64,000 bases of DNA from Leidyana gryllorum EB-2025a (Eukaryota > Apicomplexa). Shown in pieces: positions 43,311 through 56,400 of the stretch (positions are counted from its first letter, which is position 1; each line of letters opens with the position of its first letter). The notes below the pieces were generated by a model that was not told the origin of the DNA, did no database searches, and was given only the letters and a program-made list of their open reading frames with translations. Made by a program: the position numbers and the translations under genes. The DNA is taken from the NCBI GenBank assembly GCA_048772705.1, contig JBLWGC010000208.1, positions 1-64,000 of the forward strand, read 5' to 3'.

Positions 43311-45549
43311 ATGACATTAGCTCGCATCGAGGAACACAAAGTGTCAAGTTGTGAAGAGAGCGAGAAGCCGCCTCTGAGTGCGTTAAGAGGGGACTTCAAA
43401 GACTCGCTGATAATCAGTGATGAAGTGGCTCCAAAATGGAGTGTATCGGACTTTGACTTTGGCAAGAAGCTGGGGGAAGGTCAATTTGGTGCTGTCTTCC
43501 TGGCAAGGGAGAGAAGGACGGGTTTGATCGTAGCCATCAAATGCATCAAAAAGACGCAATTACTGACGTGAGAGCTCTCAAGCCCTTATCTGTACGTCTT
43601 CGTCAGCACGAGCAATGAACATTTGCTGCGGCGAGAGATCGAAGTGCACTCTCATCTTATCCATCCATACATTCTGGGGTAAAATACCACATGTCGCAGC
43701 AGAGTACTCATCTCCTTGAGACCATAGATTCTATGGATGGTTCGCGACCTCGCATTACATCCATCTCATCTTGGAGATCTGTCCCGGAGGTGAGTTGATG
43801 GACAAGTTATCTGACGGTGGGCTCCCCGAGAAGTTAGTGTCAAAGTAAGAGCCGCCCGAGGCTGCATACACTATCATTAAACGAAAGGTATATGCTACAA
43901 ATGATCTCCGCACTTCGTTACTGTCATCGTTTGAACGTAATGCACCGGGACTTGAAACCTGAAAACATATTGATGGATGTGGATGGGAACCTGCGGTTAG
44001 CGGACTTCGGATGGGCTGCCCATGTGCAGGTCCCACCCAAAGGTGATGAGTCGGAGAAACTCTTCCAAAAGGGACCAACATCTGTTACTCGGCCAATGCA
44101 ACCCAAAGGCACCGGACAGAACCCTTCCTTCAATTACTTGAAAGCCAGACGGAAGACCTACTGCGGTACTCTTGACTATCTCAGCCCCGAGATTGTCAGA
44201 CATGACTGGTAAGTGGGCCGCTTTTTGCCGCTAGTCACTCTCGCCGTTCCCAGGTACGGAAAGGAAGTCGATCTGTGGTGTCTCGGGGTGCTCTGTTATG
44301 AACTTGCCGTGAGCACACACTTAACGCTTGTCACATACCACCCTGACACAGACAGGGGGCCCTCCTTTCGCTGTGGAGCATTATCTCAACAAAGGCTTCA
44401 ACGAAAAGGAAGCTCGACGCTTGCAGCAACATGACATACAGAACTCCGACGTCGAGGTGAGGTGCCGGGCACAATGAACGCACTCTCAAACCTTCATCAC
44501 TTCAGTCTCGTCTCCGATCTGACATGTCACCCGAGTTGCAAGACTTTCTCAAGAAGGCCCTGGCCAAAGATCCCAATAGGCGGATGACGACGGATCAGAT
44601 GATTCGGGTACGCGCCTCCACAAAGGGATAGCAACCAATGACCTCACAGCATCCCTTCATCACAAAGTACAACTGCATCGAGCAAGAGATGGTTTTCGAC
44701 AAAATGTTCGGAGGCGGAAGGTTAACAATACAACCGCCGTCTGGTCTTCGCGGTCCTCCTTCGAGTTTCGCCCGCCAGAGAAACGAATCACTGAACAGCA
44801 GTATGCTTACCAACCCTCCCACTAAGACACCGCAATGCGAACGGCCGGGCGTTGAAGCACAAGTCACGGACAATGCCAACGTAACTCCGTCAGGCCCCGT
44901 TGAGGGCAAGCTGACCCGAGTGGTTGGGTCAGACGGTGTTTCTCGGTGGGAGTACAGTCGTCATTATCTCTCAGCAGCTACATCTCCCGTCCCTGGAGCA
45001 TTGCGGAGAGAAGATGAAGCAGTAGAGCCAGTCTCTCTGAATAGAAACACGGCATCCAGAGCAATGCCCGAACGGATCAGCGAGGAGTCCGAATGTGAAG
45101 TGTTCCCGGACAGTGTCGACCATGCACAGAGGGCTGCGGAGTTTGGAAAAGGGATGGCGGAAAGTCCGCCGCCCCCAAATCAAGTGCTCCAAGTCCCTAT
45201 GGGTGAGTCAATAAATGACTCTAACGAGGAGGAGAGCGGTGAAATCGAAGATGGTTTGGACGAAGAAGATGAAAATCCGATTCGAAGTATACTATACGGC
45301 AAAAACAGATCTCCGCGAATTGGATCTGGGATGAATGATGACAAAGAAAACGATGCTGTTGCGAGTAATTGGACTGACGTGTCCCCCGAGAATCTCTTTG
45401 CCTTGGGAACAGAGAAAGAGGAACCGATGATGCTGAACCCGCTCTTCGATCTGAAAGGAGGCTTGTCAACCCGCACTGAAGCACCCACCACCAAGACGGC
45501 CACCAGCAAAGGCCCAGTAAACAAAAGCAAGCGATCCCAGCGCACCTAG
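43311..45549 (+). CDS. Aurora-type serine/threonine kinase with long C-terminal extension
   Basis: Aurora kinases drive mitosis and cytokinesis. Eight exons (43311-43567, 43607-43678, 43728-43844, 43888-44208, 44254-44308, 44352-44456, 44506-44607, 44650-45549) give 642 residues. Motifs: [50 protein letters not shown] (Aurora has DFGWSVH), activation loop [20 protein letters not shown] with the activating Thr, and [20 protein letters not shown]. About 40 extra residues are inserted between DFGWAAHV and RRKTY. The kinase domain ends near residue 365 and is followed by about 270 acidic, Ser-rich residues, unusual for the family. It is convergent with CPSF30-YTH, with 75 bp between stops. Confidence 0.9.
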
Positions 45550-45624
45550 TTAGAAAGCACTGATGTTCTCCCGGGGGGTGTCAACTGATCTACTACAGGC
45601 ATATGCGTGTGTCCCTATCTATGG

Positions 45625-46999
45625 TTATGTGCGGAGGCCCAATCGCGTTTCGACAGATCGCCTCTCACTTTCACTGAGTTCGAAGAATGTCTGGTGATTT
45701 ATTCGAGCATGGCGAGCTAATGGTGTTCCTGATAGCAAGTCTTCGTTCTCAGCCATATCCAGACGCAGGAAGACAGCTTCACTGACTTCTAGGGGTAGTT
45801 CCTGAGATTTGTGTGTGTGTACAATAGAAAGGGAACTAGGAGACAGCGCTTACCTGTCCATCACGACTCTTCTTGAGAGGTTTGTTTTCGTTCCAAGGAT
45901 TGGTATAACTTGCGAGCTGTTCGAAGTCCACTTTGCACTGTTTCAGCCATTGTACCCTGAAGTTTGGGCTGAGTTTGCTGCTGAATGAACCCCAGACTCT
46001 TGGATACAAGCTGGGATCACTCAGCGTCGCCATTCTGGCGTAGCCCTGAAATCCTCCTGATTCATTAGCGGACATCACGAACAGCACATGATGACAGGTT
46101 CGGAATGCTTGTTCAAACTTGGCTATATTTGCTTTGCCGGTAGCCCATATCCCTTTTTGAATGGACGTGAGGATATTCTCTATTTTGGCCGACTTGATCA
46201 CAAACACCCGCACTGCGAGATCCTGACTCCTGACCGGTGGGGGGATCGGGCAGCTCCAAGGAATGGGTGGCAGCAACTCTTCCAGAGTTCGTGAAGCATA
46301 TTCTGCTGCTTTGGGGTCGTCCGTTAAGGATGCGGCGAAGATGCGCCATTTTCGGGCGTGCTCTCTCGCCACATGTTGTTCAAGTTCGTTGAATTCAATT
46401 TCAGCTCGGTTGAGAACCATCAATGCAATGTACCAGTCAGGAAGTGGAATACTCGGTCGCTGATCCGGGGTCAATTTGATATGACGTTGTGAGCAGAAAG
46501 GGCCCATGAGACAATAGCCGAACAGAAACTGTAAGCAAACCGCTCCATTTTTTCGAGCTTCAGGTTGAGGACTAACAGGGTTGCTGTCCGCGGTGGTGGG
46601 CGGTAGACTTGAAGCTACTTCGTCAGTTCCGACGTCTTCACGATCATGGCGTAGTTGACACGATCCCTGCTCGAATTCCAAACAACGCCCATGCTTGCGG
46701 AAGTGGCGGCACGGTGGCATCCGACTGGGGTCAATTATATGTAGGAAGTCACATTCATCCCCTTTTATACAGGTGCCGCGCAGCCAGTGCCGGCATACAA
46801 CTTGGTGCGTTGTTCGGGGACGTTTTATTGGCCTGTGGCTAATTTCTCCGGATTCGCCAGAGTATCGTCGGGGTCGTTTGGTGGTCTCGACGTTATTCAC
46901 AGCTTGTTGCTGCTGCTGACTATGCCTGGCCTCCTGTTCAGCCCTCTTTGCTCGTTCATCTTCCTCTATCTGGGCCTCGAAGTCGAATTGGAAATCCAT
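45625..46999 (-). CDS. CPSF30-YTH fusion: CCCH zinc fingers plus m6A-reader domain
   Basis: CPSF30 binds the polyadenylation signal; a fused YTH domain reads N6-methyladenosine. Exons 46999-45854 and 45801-45625 give 440 residues. After a Gln-rich start come three CCCH fingers: CRHWLRGTCIKGDECDFLH, CRHFRKHGRCLEFEQGSC..RH and CLQFLFGYCLMGPFCSQRH. A YTH domain follows from about residue 255: VRVFVIKSAKIENILTSIQ, GIWATGKANIAKFEQAF, VLFVMSANESGGFQGYARM, VQWLKQCKVDF, NENKPLKKSRDGQELP. The same fusion is known in plants (long CPSF30 isoform) and apicomplexans. The first aromatic-cage Trp is present (GIWATG); the second position is not clearly a Trp. It starts 12 nt after the stop of the sterol-transfer gene. 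Confidence 0.92.
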
Positions 47000-47011
47000 T
47001 GGTGCAAAATT

Positions 47012-50000
47012 TCACACTGAATGCCTCATCTCCCGCAGGGTCTCTTCTACTGCCTGGAGCAGCCGAACTATCTCGTCATCGCGCGCAGCTTGCAAACTCA
47101 TCAGTCGGATGACCACCCCAAGAACAATTAAGAGTACTGCCCATACTGCTGCATCTGCTACTGAATGGTCAAAGCCGTGTGTCCATCCCGCCCAACTCAC
47201 GGAGAGAGAGTCCTTGCCGAAACTTGTCAGCTGCACCAACAAGCTTCTCGCCGTATGCGCTCCGCTTTCCATCACTCTTCCCAAAAGGTGATCCCAATGA
47301 CTTGCGCTTCAGAGTAATCCTTGGGCTCGATGAAGCCTTTGAGTGTGCCGAGGGAGAGTGGCCCTCTATTTCTACTTCCAGTGAAGCCCTTGTTTTTGCG
47401 GTATACAAGTAATCGATCATGAGCTGATTTCGCTTGGCTCCTTCTGTCTTCCATTCGCTCACGCATGTGCTTTCGATCTTTCCTTTCATCAATACATTAG
47501 ATAGCCACTTGACCTCCAACTCATTATCAACTTGCACCCCGTTAGGTCCGAGATCGGTTAGTCGCAATCTGCTCTGCAACGCAAACTTATCAGCAAAGGG
47601 AATTCCCTTGAGGGTCACTTCTGACAGCAATATCGCGCTCTTCAAACTTGGGTGAAGAATGAAGGTTGCAGTTTCATAAAGGTCTGAGAAGTCTGGAAGC
47701 CTCAAAAACATGGTGGCAGCTCCTTTCTCCATTGGCTTCTTCCACGAAGCCGTTCGGCGGTACATCTGTCCCACCAAGTCATTCAGTCTTGTTGGATCCG
47801 CTTCCCAATCAACATCTCCGGGGATTGGAGGATCAAATTCTGAAAATGTCCAATCCTTACACCCAGTGGATTGGAGACAGTGTTTCGAGAAGTCTATGCC
47901 GAAGCCCAATGCGGACACCACTTGAACAAAGGACAAATTCTCAAAGCGCAACCCTTCGGTAACGTGTTTCATCTCTGCATTGCAGAAGTTGGCGGGGTAA
48001 GGACTCGGATAAGGCTCATAAGGAATCGGAGTCTCATCCATGATACACCGCACGGGTAGTCGTTCCTGCTGCAACATCAAAGGGGGTGAGATGGGGTTCC
48101 ACCATCACTCGCCGGCTTACCGGAAGGTCGTTTGATGTGAGTGCCATTGAAGAAGAAGGCGCCCGTTGGCTGGCGGGCGTGTCAGGTGCGACTGAGTCCA
48201 AGATGGACTGAACCCGAGCAGACAGTCGTGGGAGGTCAGCCGTCTCCTTTTCGGACGCCTTCCCACCGGTCAATGCCATGAGCAGACTCCATGCCTGTAT
48301 AGTCCGTTGTCTTTCCGTAGCGTTCATCTCCGTTCAACTGACCTTGTCCCTCCGAACGAAGGAGGTAAAAAAATACGAAGACCCATCCTTGAGTTGGAAC
48401 TCTATAGCATTGTGAAAGATGAGGGCATAGCTCCGCTTTCTGCGATTCAAAGTGAATGGAACGTTTCTTAGTCGACTTACTTTATTGATACAATATCGCT
48501 CAATTCGAAGAGAACGAGAGTTGGGATCGAAGAGAAAACAGTGGTGTCATTGAATGCCGAGTAAAAGCCAATGGCCGTAGTTGTAACGTATAACTTTCCT
48601 TGCAATAGAATCTTACCCACCAGTGCACAGAGAAACTGATTCAGAACACGGCACCGGCGATTGTGATATTGGAACCTCCAAGTGAACTCATCATCAAGAT
48701 TTCCCGGACGGTTTTTGCCAAAGTTGGTGATCACCGATGTTGTTCGCATTCGCAATGATCCATCGTGATGATGAAGTAGATCGAGAGTTGGCAAAGCGTC
48801 ATCGGTGGTATGTACGCTTCCCATGTCATCGTGAGGACTGATCACTTTGTTCCCACCCAGATCCAGCTCCCGCTCTCCCGCAGACACTCGGCGCTGGACA
48901 ATACGGATGTGAGGGGCCGGTTGTACAATGGACGACTGGTTGTCCCCAATGATGATGTCCTTTTTGCCCTCTTCGCGGTCTCGCGCGAAGGAGCGTGGTA
49001 ACTCTGTTGGTGAGGATTCCCACAAGGCCTCGTGATGCCGGGGGGTGTGGCGTTGCGCATGAGTGAGTTCCGGGAGCTCAGCTGACGGCATGGCACGCAA
49101 ATGACTCAAGTCTGCCTCCTCCACGAAGTCCCGCTCAGTCACATACTCTGCAGCGCTGCTGGTTGTGGGATCACATATATCGCCAATCAGTCCGTCACAC
49201 GCCCACAGGTCGTGCTGAATGCTCTCGACCCCCAGCCTCACCCTCGACTTGAGTCTATCAACCGAGTCGGCATCCCCACAACTGGAGAACAGCTGTTCCA
49301 AGAAGCCGGCCGCTCGCTCAAAGAAGTTGGGAATAGAGACCTCTTTGGGACGTGGAGGAACACTGACCACCGGAAGTTCCTCTGTCCATTCCAGGACACT
49401 GAATGATGTTTGAGACCCCTCATCCATTGCTAAATAGTCCTACCCATGTGGTATATGGACCAGTGCACTTTTGTGCCGGACAAGCCACTTGGTACCAAAC
49501 GGGATCAGTACCTCGACTGTGGAACCTTGGGACAAAGAGACAAAGGGTGGCTCTTTGTAGTCTTCCCGAAGTTGGGCAGACTGATACCGCAGTTGGCACA
49601 ACGAGTCCAAGTTTGCTTACGAATTTTGATCGGGCCACATACGCTCTGATGATCCTGTCCTTGGAAGCCTCCAAACTGTCAGGATCACTCCCCGCATAAG
49701 GGTGTGCCACAAATGCCTGGAGAATGGAGGCTATTGCTTCCCTCTCCCGCTCGTGTGGGATAGGCGAAGGGGAAACTCGTGGTCCCTCAAACACGTCCTC
49801 GACATAGGCTCGTATGAACGACTCGGTCCCGGGTACAATGACACCCCAGAATCGTCTGGCACGGAGAGGGAAGGATTTCGGGGACGCAGAGAGAGGATAG
49901 TTGATGCTCACTTGGCTATTGAGCTCTGTGAGATCTCGCTCAATTCCACTTGATGCCGAACGAATTTCTGTGTAACATCCTTTAGATCGGCAATCTGCAG

Positions 50001-51794
50001 AAATTGATTCTCGTCCTCAAGAAACCATTTAGTCAAGTCATCACTCACGTCCAGATCACCCGACTTCCAAACGTCGAGCCATTGAAGATATATTTCGCAA
50101 ACCTGAACTTCGTAATCCATCAAAAGTCTTCTGTGAAGCTTCCCATCGCTCAGAGAACTGTCACCCCCGAGTCCTTTTTGCAGAGTTCTTTTGATCGCAG
50201 TGTGAGACGCCAGAACACTGGTCAGACCAGCAGCCTGGGGCGCCTGTGCAGCCAGCCACGCCAATCGAGACAGCCCACGGCAAATTGAGCAGAACGTCTC
50301 ATCCAAAGTCACCAGCGCTGGCGGGACCAGTGGGGCTCCCCGCTCGCTTTGCCACGGTCCAAGCAGTGGGCACACCTGATTGACCAAACTCTGTAGTATC
50401 CCTTCCTTGGACTTCATCTGTGCGAGCATTCGCTTGAGAGTGTGGCGTTGTCTCTTTCCGCGGCGCCATACACCCTGAAAATCAACACATTCGTGGGTCT
50501 CCTGCTCCTTTTCCGGGGGGAAGAAATGCGAACGATTCTCGCCCGGCGACTGATTGTCCTTCTCTGAAGGATGCAAAGGGCCCGACTCAGTCGACAAGTT
50601 GGAGGAGAGCCCAGCCGACTTTTCCGCACTTTGCGCCGACAATTTCTGAACCATAGTCTAAGATTGAGTAAAGGGCAGTACTCACCTCTATAAGCAGATC
50701 GCCCTTCATGACGAGCTCGGCTATTCTTATGTTCCGCTGCCTCGCGGCTTCCTGCATTCCTCGTAAAAACCCCACCAAGTCTTCTAATGCGGTCCTTAGC
50801 GGTACGCAAACGTCTTCCATGAAGGTCTTGGATACATATACACCATAACCCACGACCAGTAGTAAAATCGCCGACTGCACAGATGGATAGTGGGAGTGAA
50901 TAGAGCAGTGGCATTCCATATTTCTCACGGCGAATGAGCTTTCGACTGTGTGGTGTTGCTTCATCGCATTGAGATAATGCTCTTGAGCCCATGCACATTC
51001 TCCCAAGAGACTGAGGAGCTTTTGTGCCTTGTCGCTCGATACGGCGTGGAGTGGAGACAGGGCGGAGGTCGAGGCCACGCCCAGAGGCGGGGCCGGACTG
51101 ATCGCGATCTCGGGCTCTAAAGCATGTCGCAGGTTGCTTAGGGCTTGAAGGTAGTTCTCCTGGAGACAGCGTTGGTCACAATCGGTCTTCCGCTTACGCG
51201 ATACTGAACAAAGATTTCTTGAGACGTCCGGAGGAGAGCACGAGGCTCCTTGAGATGTTTGCGAAGCCGGCCAACCGCACTCTCGGGATCCGAACGCACA
51301 GTTGGCGTAGCGGCCATCATTTCGAGTAATTTGTCCAACAAACCGGTGCATCTGAGCTCGTCACTGGTTTGGGTCAAAACTTCTCTATTGACGAGGTCGA
51401 GAATGGTGTCCTGTAATTGTACCATTGGTCCCATTAGGCCTCCGACTGTCTGATCAATGCTGGCACGTCTCTCGAGCGAGGACGACATGTTGTCCAAGTC
51501 GGTCGCGTATGCGGCATAGAGGCCGCCGAAGTTGGAATTTGCGTCATTCGCAGCGACTCCGTTGTCGACACTATGGCGATCATTGGTGCTGAGGCACGTG
51601 GTGGAGTCATCCTGGACGAGGCTGACTGCCCGACTTAGTGATTTTCGATGTTTGTTACTGGGTGCACGATGCGCCTGACCGAGAATCTTGGCAACACCTC
51701 TGACTCGTGCAGAGTGTTGCGCCTGGGCTATTGAAACATCGGCAACTAGCTCCAGGAAGCTCTCGACAGCATCACAAGGGGGGCGCATCGACAT
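47012..51794 (-). CDS. LAM/Aster-type sterol transfer protein with BAR, GRAM and VASt domains
   Basis: LAM proteins are ER-anchored and move sterol at membrane contact sites. Nine exons (51794-51198, 51159-50686, 50645-49912, 49855-49496, 49398-48481, 48439-48343, 48294-48121, 48068-47201, 47154-47012) give 1,454 residues and sum to whole codons. The first about 350 residues are long helices, compatible with a BAR domain. A GRAM domain follows (VGKILLQGKLYVTTTAIGFY ... IPTLVLFELSDIVSIKKRSY ... YFFTSFVRRDKAWSLLMAL, formed across two splices). Then comes a VASt domain (about 48060-47400, including ITLKRK-rich linker after it), a TM helix (AAVWAVLLIVLGVVIRLM) and a short coiled coil. The BAR-(PH)-GRAM-VASt-TM order is that of yeast Lam1 and Lam3/Sip3. 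A PH domain between BAR and GRAM is not certain. Confidence 0.8.
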
Positions 51795-51970
51795 TTATGA
51801 GCGATACCTTGCGGGAAGGACCTTTCAAGTCCCCCACGAGTTTTTCGGAAGTCAAGTTTCACAGCTACAATCTATGCAGTTCTCTCTCTATATATGGAGA
51901 CCCAGTGGTCCATGAAGAATAAAGTTTCTCTTGCGAACAGCTATGGTGGAATTTGTGAGGAATCCCACCC

Positions 51971-52532
51971 CTATCCATTTCGGGCTCGGAGTTTGATGCC
52001 CAAACTGAGATCCAATGAGCAGTCCCCATCATCGACGAAGAATGTAACTATGGCAATGAGAGCTGCCAGTAACGAGAAGGCGGCACATATTATGCCCATA
52101 CCCCCATTGTAGCCAAAATTGCCGAATAATGCCATGATAACAAGAAAGCACTATCAAATTGGGGAGACATGTGTGACCACATATGGCGTGCTTACTCCGT
52201 ATCGCGAAAAGCTTTTTGTCATCCATTTGAGACAAGGGAATTGCTTGAAGTGGCACATGGTAGCCATCGCACCAAAAACAAAAGGGGACCAAATGTCGAC
52301 TGCTCGACACCATACCAATGGGTCTTTGTTAACTGCACTCACCAAATCGATCTGGGATAAAGGTGAAGAGTGGATGACGCCAGTTGTCTCTGGCGAACGA
52401 ATCCTCATGGAACCTCTTCGGCACCTCCAGACTCGCGTCTACACGGAAAATGTGTATGAACCCCAGCACCCAAGCGAGGACCCCGGCTATCAAGCCGATC
52501 CATTTGGTGACGGTTTGTAGTTCTTTTGACAT
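51971..52532 (-). CDS. Small 4-TM membrane protein, paralogue B
   Basis: Exons 52532-52343, 52299-52196 and 52150-51971 give 157 residues with four hydrophobic segments. It is clearly paralogous to the divergently transcribed gene at 52628: TVTKWIGLIAGVLAWVLGFI, VDIWSPFVFGAMATMCHF, MALFGNFGYNGGMGIICAAF and DDGDCSLDLSLGI all have counterparts, and both introns lie at the same codon and phase. No known family was recognised. ATG 52532 is the first in frame; the longer frame upstream has no ATG. Confidence 0.78.
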
Positions 52533-52627
52533 GCTGGCAGTGGATCGCCAGAACAATGCTCCCCAGTGCACGTCTTTTTTTGTGTGTGCTTGGTGCGGAC
52601 ACTTCTTTATAGCCCGCCGCTGACAAT

Positions 52628-53189
52628 ATGAAGAACGGGAGTACTCTGCAAGCTGCGGCCAAATGGGTTGGCCTTGTATCCTCAGTACTCACCGTCGCAT
52701 TGGGTGTGGTGCATATGATTGAGATCGAACCCAATCTGCACTGGCCGGACAGTGGATTCCTCCAGGATGTGAATGCAGGAAGCTGGAGGGGAGCTATGTT
52801 CTCTCTAGCGCCCAGTATTTTCGGTAGGTAGCGTTGACAAGTGTTTCGGTGCAAACGACCAATCCAGTGGATGTCTGGACTCCCTTCGTGATGGGGATGG
52901 CTGGTATATTGGCGCACTTCCCAGAGTCCGGAAAGATGTTTACATTCATTACATCCAATTTTCTTACATTCGGGGTACGCTCACTGAGTTCAAATGAATG
53001 TCTGTCCATTGCTGATTGTAGATTTACCATTTAGTGGTTGCTCTGTTTGCCAACTTGGCCTATAACGGAGGTGTCGGTATTGTATTTTCTTGTTTCTCTT
53101 TCCTTACAACGGTGATCGCTTGGGTTGTGTCCTACGCGGATGAGGACTGCGCCAGCCTGGAACTCAATCTTACCATCTCGCGCAGCTGA
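52628..53189 (+). CDS. Small 4-TM membrane protein, paralogue A
   Basis: Exons 52628-52823, 52868-52974 and 53022-53189 give 156 residues. Segments matching paralogue B: AAAKWVGLVSSVLTVALGVV, VDVWTPFVMGMAGILAHF, VALFANLAYNGGVGIVFSCF and DEDCASLELNLTI. Topology and the conserved NxxYNGGxGI turn suggest a tetraspan transporter or claudin-like fold, but this is a guess. The two genes share 95 bp between start codons. Confidence 0.78.
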
Positions 53190-53426
53190 GTGAGTGAGTG
53201 AAGAGGCGGACAGCCTTTTTGTGTCGTCGAGCATAAGCTCTCAACGAAGGCAGTCCGTGGATACACACACATATACACACATATATACCGAACCATAGAG
53301 CAAGTCATCGTAGGATCGTGATCACCCGAGTTTATCCACTTATTTGCGTGCACATATGATGATGAGAGGGCCTGCCAAATCCAGCGGACCTCAGCCTCTC
53401 TTCTTGCCAAAACGATTAAGATGATA
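53190..53426. other. Convergent intergenic spacer with CA/TA microsatellite
   Basis: 237 bp between the stops of paralogue A and VPS13. It contains a short acacacatatacacacatatata tract near 53265-53288 and no supportable reading frame. Confidence 0.6.
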
Positions 53427-56400
53427 CTAAACAGCAGGTCTGCCTAAGTCACCAGCCTCCTGAATACGTCCCAGATGCTCAAAGTCGCCAATCAGAGCAT
53501 TCGCAAAGCCTTCTGTAACCGATGCGACCAAATTAAGACACGCCATTAACGGAGACAGCAGACAACGACAAAATCGCCATATCCCCCAGAGTAATATCTT
53601 CCAGCCATTCTCACCCCTGATTTTGCAATGAAAATGTACTGAAGCCTCTTTTGTTGTCAGCGCCTCACCTTTTTATCTGATGCCACGTCTGCACAACGAA
53701 TGACTTCCAAGGCCTCCAGAACAAATCCAGCCAAAAGCCTCGGAACCCAACACTGAATCCATCCACAATTCCGGAAGGTCGTGGTCGATATCCGCCGAGC
53801 GCTTTGTGCAGCAAGTTGCACATATGACTCACGAAGAAGAAGGTGCCGCCAAACACATGAATCAGCAGCACCACTGCGCCCAGACGTATGGCGGCGATGT
53901 CGGGAGAGAGCAATCCCATACGTCTGCTTTGCGAGACTTCAACTGTCACCAACTGTATCAGCGACATGCCACCCCGATATACGCCCATGATGGGAGCCAA
54001 TATATAGTTGAAGAATCCCACACTCAAAGAGATAGGAATATAGGACATGAGATAAGCGTGTTTCAGGCTGGCCACCAGCTCTGCCCATGTTGAGACGAAG
54101 AACGTCCGACGGACCTCTCTCACTTGAACAGCCTATCACACAGAATAGCGTTGCACCGAACAAAGAGAGCGGTTCCTTACCATATAGGGGGAGTCGAGTG
54201 GGAGGGCGTCCACAATCCACAATATATCTCGGTTGATCTTTTGACCAGATGTTCTAATTGAGCAGGCGATTTCGATTGGGGAAATGTTGAACTTCTGGAA
54301 GTAGACGGCATGAGTGTCCTTAAGTTCACTCCATCGAGGGCTGACAGATGCGAGAATGGGAGAGAAAGATCCAGCAGGGGATATATAGATGGACTTTCTC
54401 AACCTTTTGAAATTCAGCTCTGTTAGTTTCCGTAATTCTTTCACTGTGTGTAATACCGGAGGCTTCACCACACTCTTCAGTGTCTTCGAAGCCACCTCGT
54501 AATCGTGTGACTCGTCTTCCACCACTTGGGCACTGTCTTGCCGAAGATAGCGACCGACTTCCTCGCCAATGAGATATCGGGTGGTCGAGCTTCCCATGGA
54601 CGGAGACGCAACAAGTGACTTCTCCCGCTCAAACAGCGCTACAATCTGCTCGAGTACGGCCATTTCTAGATTGATCAGAAGCGGACTGATGTGGACCTGA
54701 GATCGCGCATGACGGGATTAGAAAAACCCTCTCAACAACGACTCACCGAGATTTGATCATACACAGAGGCATGAGTGGGATCCAACAAGTGCTTATTGAG
54801 AGCAACAAAGACTGCTGAATTGTTGGGGGCCCTCATCCGCGGCGACATGCTCGCGCTCAGAAATGCTTCAACTTCTGCAACAGCCTCGTCGTCTGGACTC
54901 AATGGCCCTTCCTTGGTCGGCTTCTCTCGCAGTATTCCACCTCCTACCGGCGCGCTCTTCACCAAGACGGGCACGTCCCCCTCCACAAAGTGGTCGCAGT
55001 GAATGACACCCAACGATATGTCTATTTTCAACACTCCGTTCAACAATAGCGCCTGCATCATCTCTTGGATTCGGTGGGATTGTTGTTCCCGCAACTCCGC
55101 CAGTCTAACGGGATCCGAGGTCGCATACTTTGGAATTTGAGCCATCTTGATCATCTGTCCCTCGGGAGCTTCGTCTGTCAACTGCAGACTTCGCCTCCGC
55201 CGGCCCGTAAATCTAACCCGCACAGCGCTCAATGGCTTCCGTTTGCGGGTCACTGAAAACTGCCGACTATCCTCGTCCTCAGCCTGCATCACAGGATGGC
55301 CACTCAGCCAAGCGGGTGTCTGACGAGGGCGTAGGCTACCCGACACAAAGAAATCGGTGAGGTGCATCGCTACGACATACGATCCTCTGTGACTCCACGT
55401 GATTCGTATCCGATCCAATACGGCTTCCCATCGCAGTCTCACGAACGGCAACTGCACTCCGCCTCGAGCCTTCATCACCTCATCACTTGACCCCTGAACT
55501 TGACCACGACGGATGTTCTCCACCACTGCTCTGCTGTCCACCAAGTGGAGGATTCGGGTACCTTCTTTATTGACAGTTAATAAGCCATATACGGCAGTCT
55601 TCCCCTCCAGAATCTCAATCTCTTCTGCACGCGGACGCCGGGGACTCAGACGCGACAAAGCTGACACTTTTTGCCCATGAGAATACTCTCTGGTCAAAGT
55701 GCCCATAGGAGACGCCGTTGCTCGTAGAGCGTTAACGTCTAAACGCTGAGGCGCTTGAATGGGCTCGTACTCCATCACCACAACATCATTTTTGACCGAC
55801 ACCAACGAATGGACGTGCCACTTGGAATTCTTGGCATGTGGGAGCATAACGCTGGCAGTGACCCGATCCTCTTCTCCTGGTGTAGCGAAATGCACCAAGC
55901 CTGAGCCCGGTGCAACTTGAATGGGAGGTCCATCATCTCCGCGTTTGAGCCACGTCAACAGGTTGGCTTCATTAGTGCTCTCGCCAATGGGGTACAGTAG
56001 ATTCTCGCCCGGCCGCCATCGCCGCGTTCTTTTCTCTCGTTGCACTCTCAACGTGTTCTTCATATCCTTAACGTGGCGTGATTCCCGATTGTCGTATCCG
56101 TCGGCTGATGCCTTGCAGAGGATAGTTTGACTGGTCATATTCCGAATAAGAAAGTGGGGTGACGTTGGCAAACTCAAAATGAACCAGAGGCCAGCCATCG
56201 AATAGGATCCGGATGACTTGACCCCTCGGAACTGTGAGCTCACCACATTCACCTGCAATATAACGCCCTGGTCGTTCCCATATCCCCGGTAACTGAGAAC
56301 ATCACAAAAGCGGATGAGATGGGACCAGATACCACCAAAGCCACTTACTCTTTGAGTTGCAGCTGCATCACAGTCGGGACAGTGGTAGTTTGCAGTGGGA

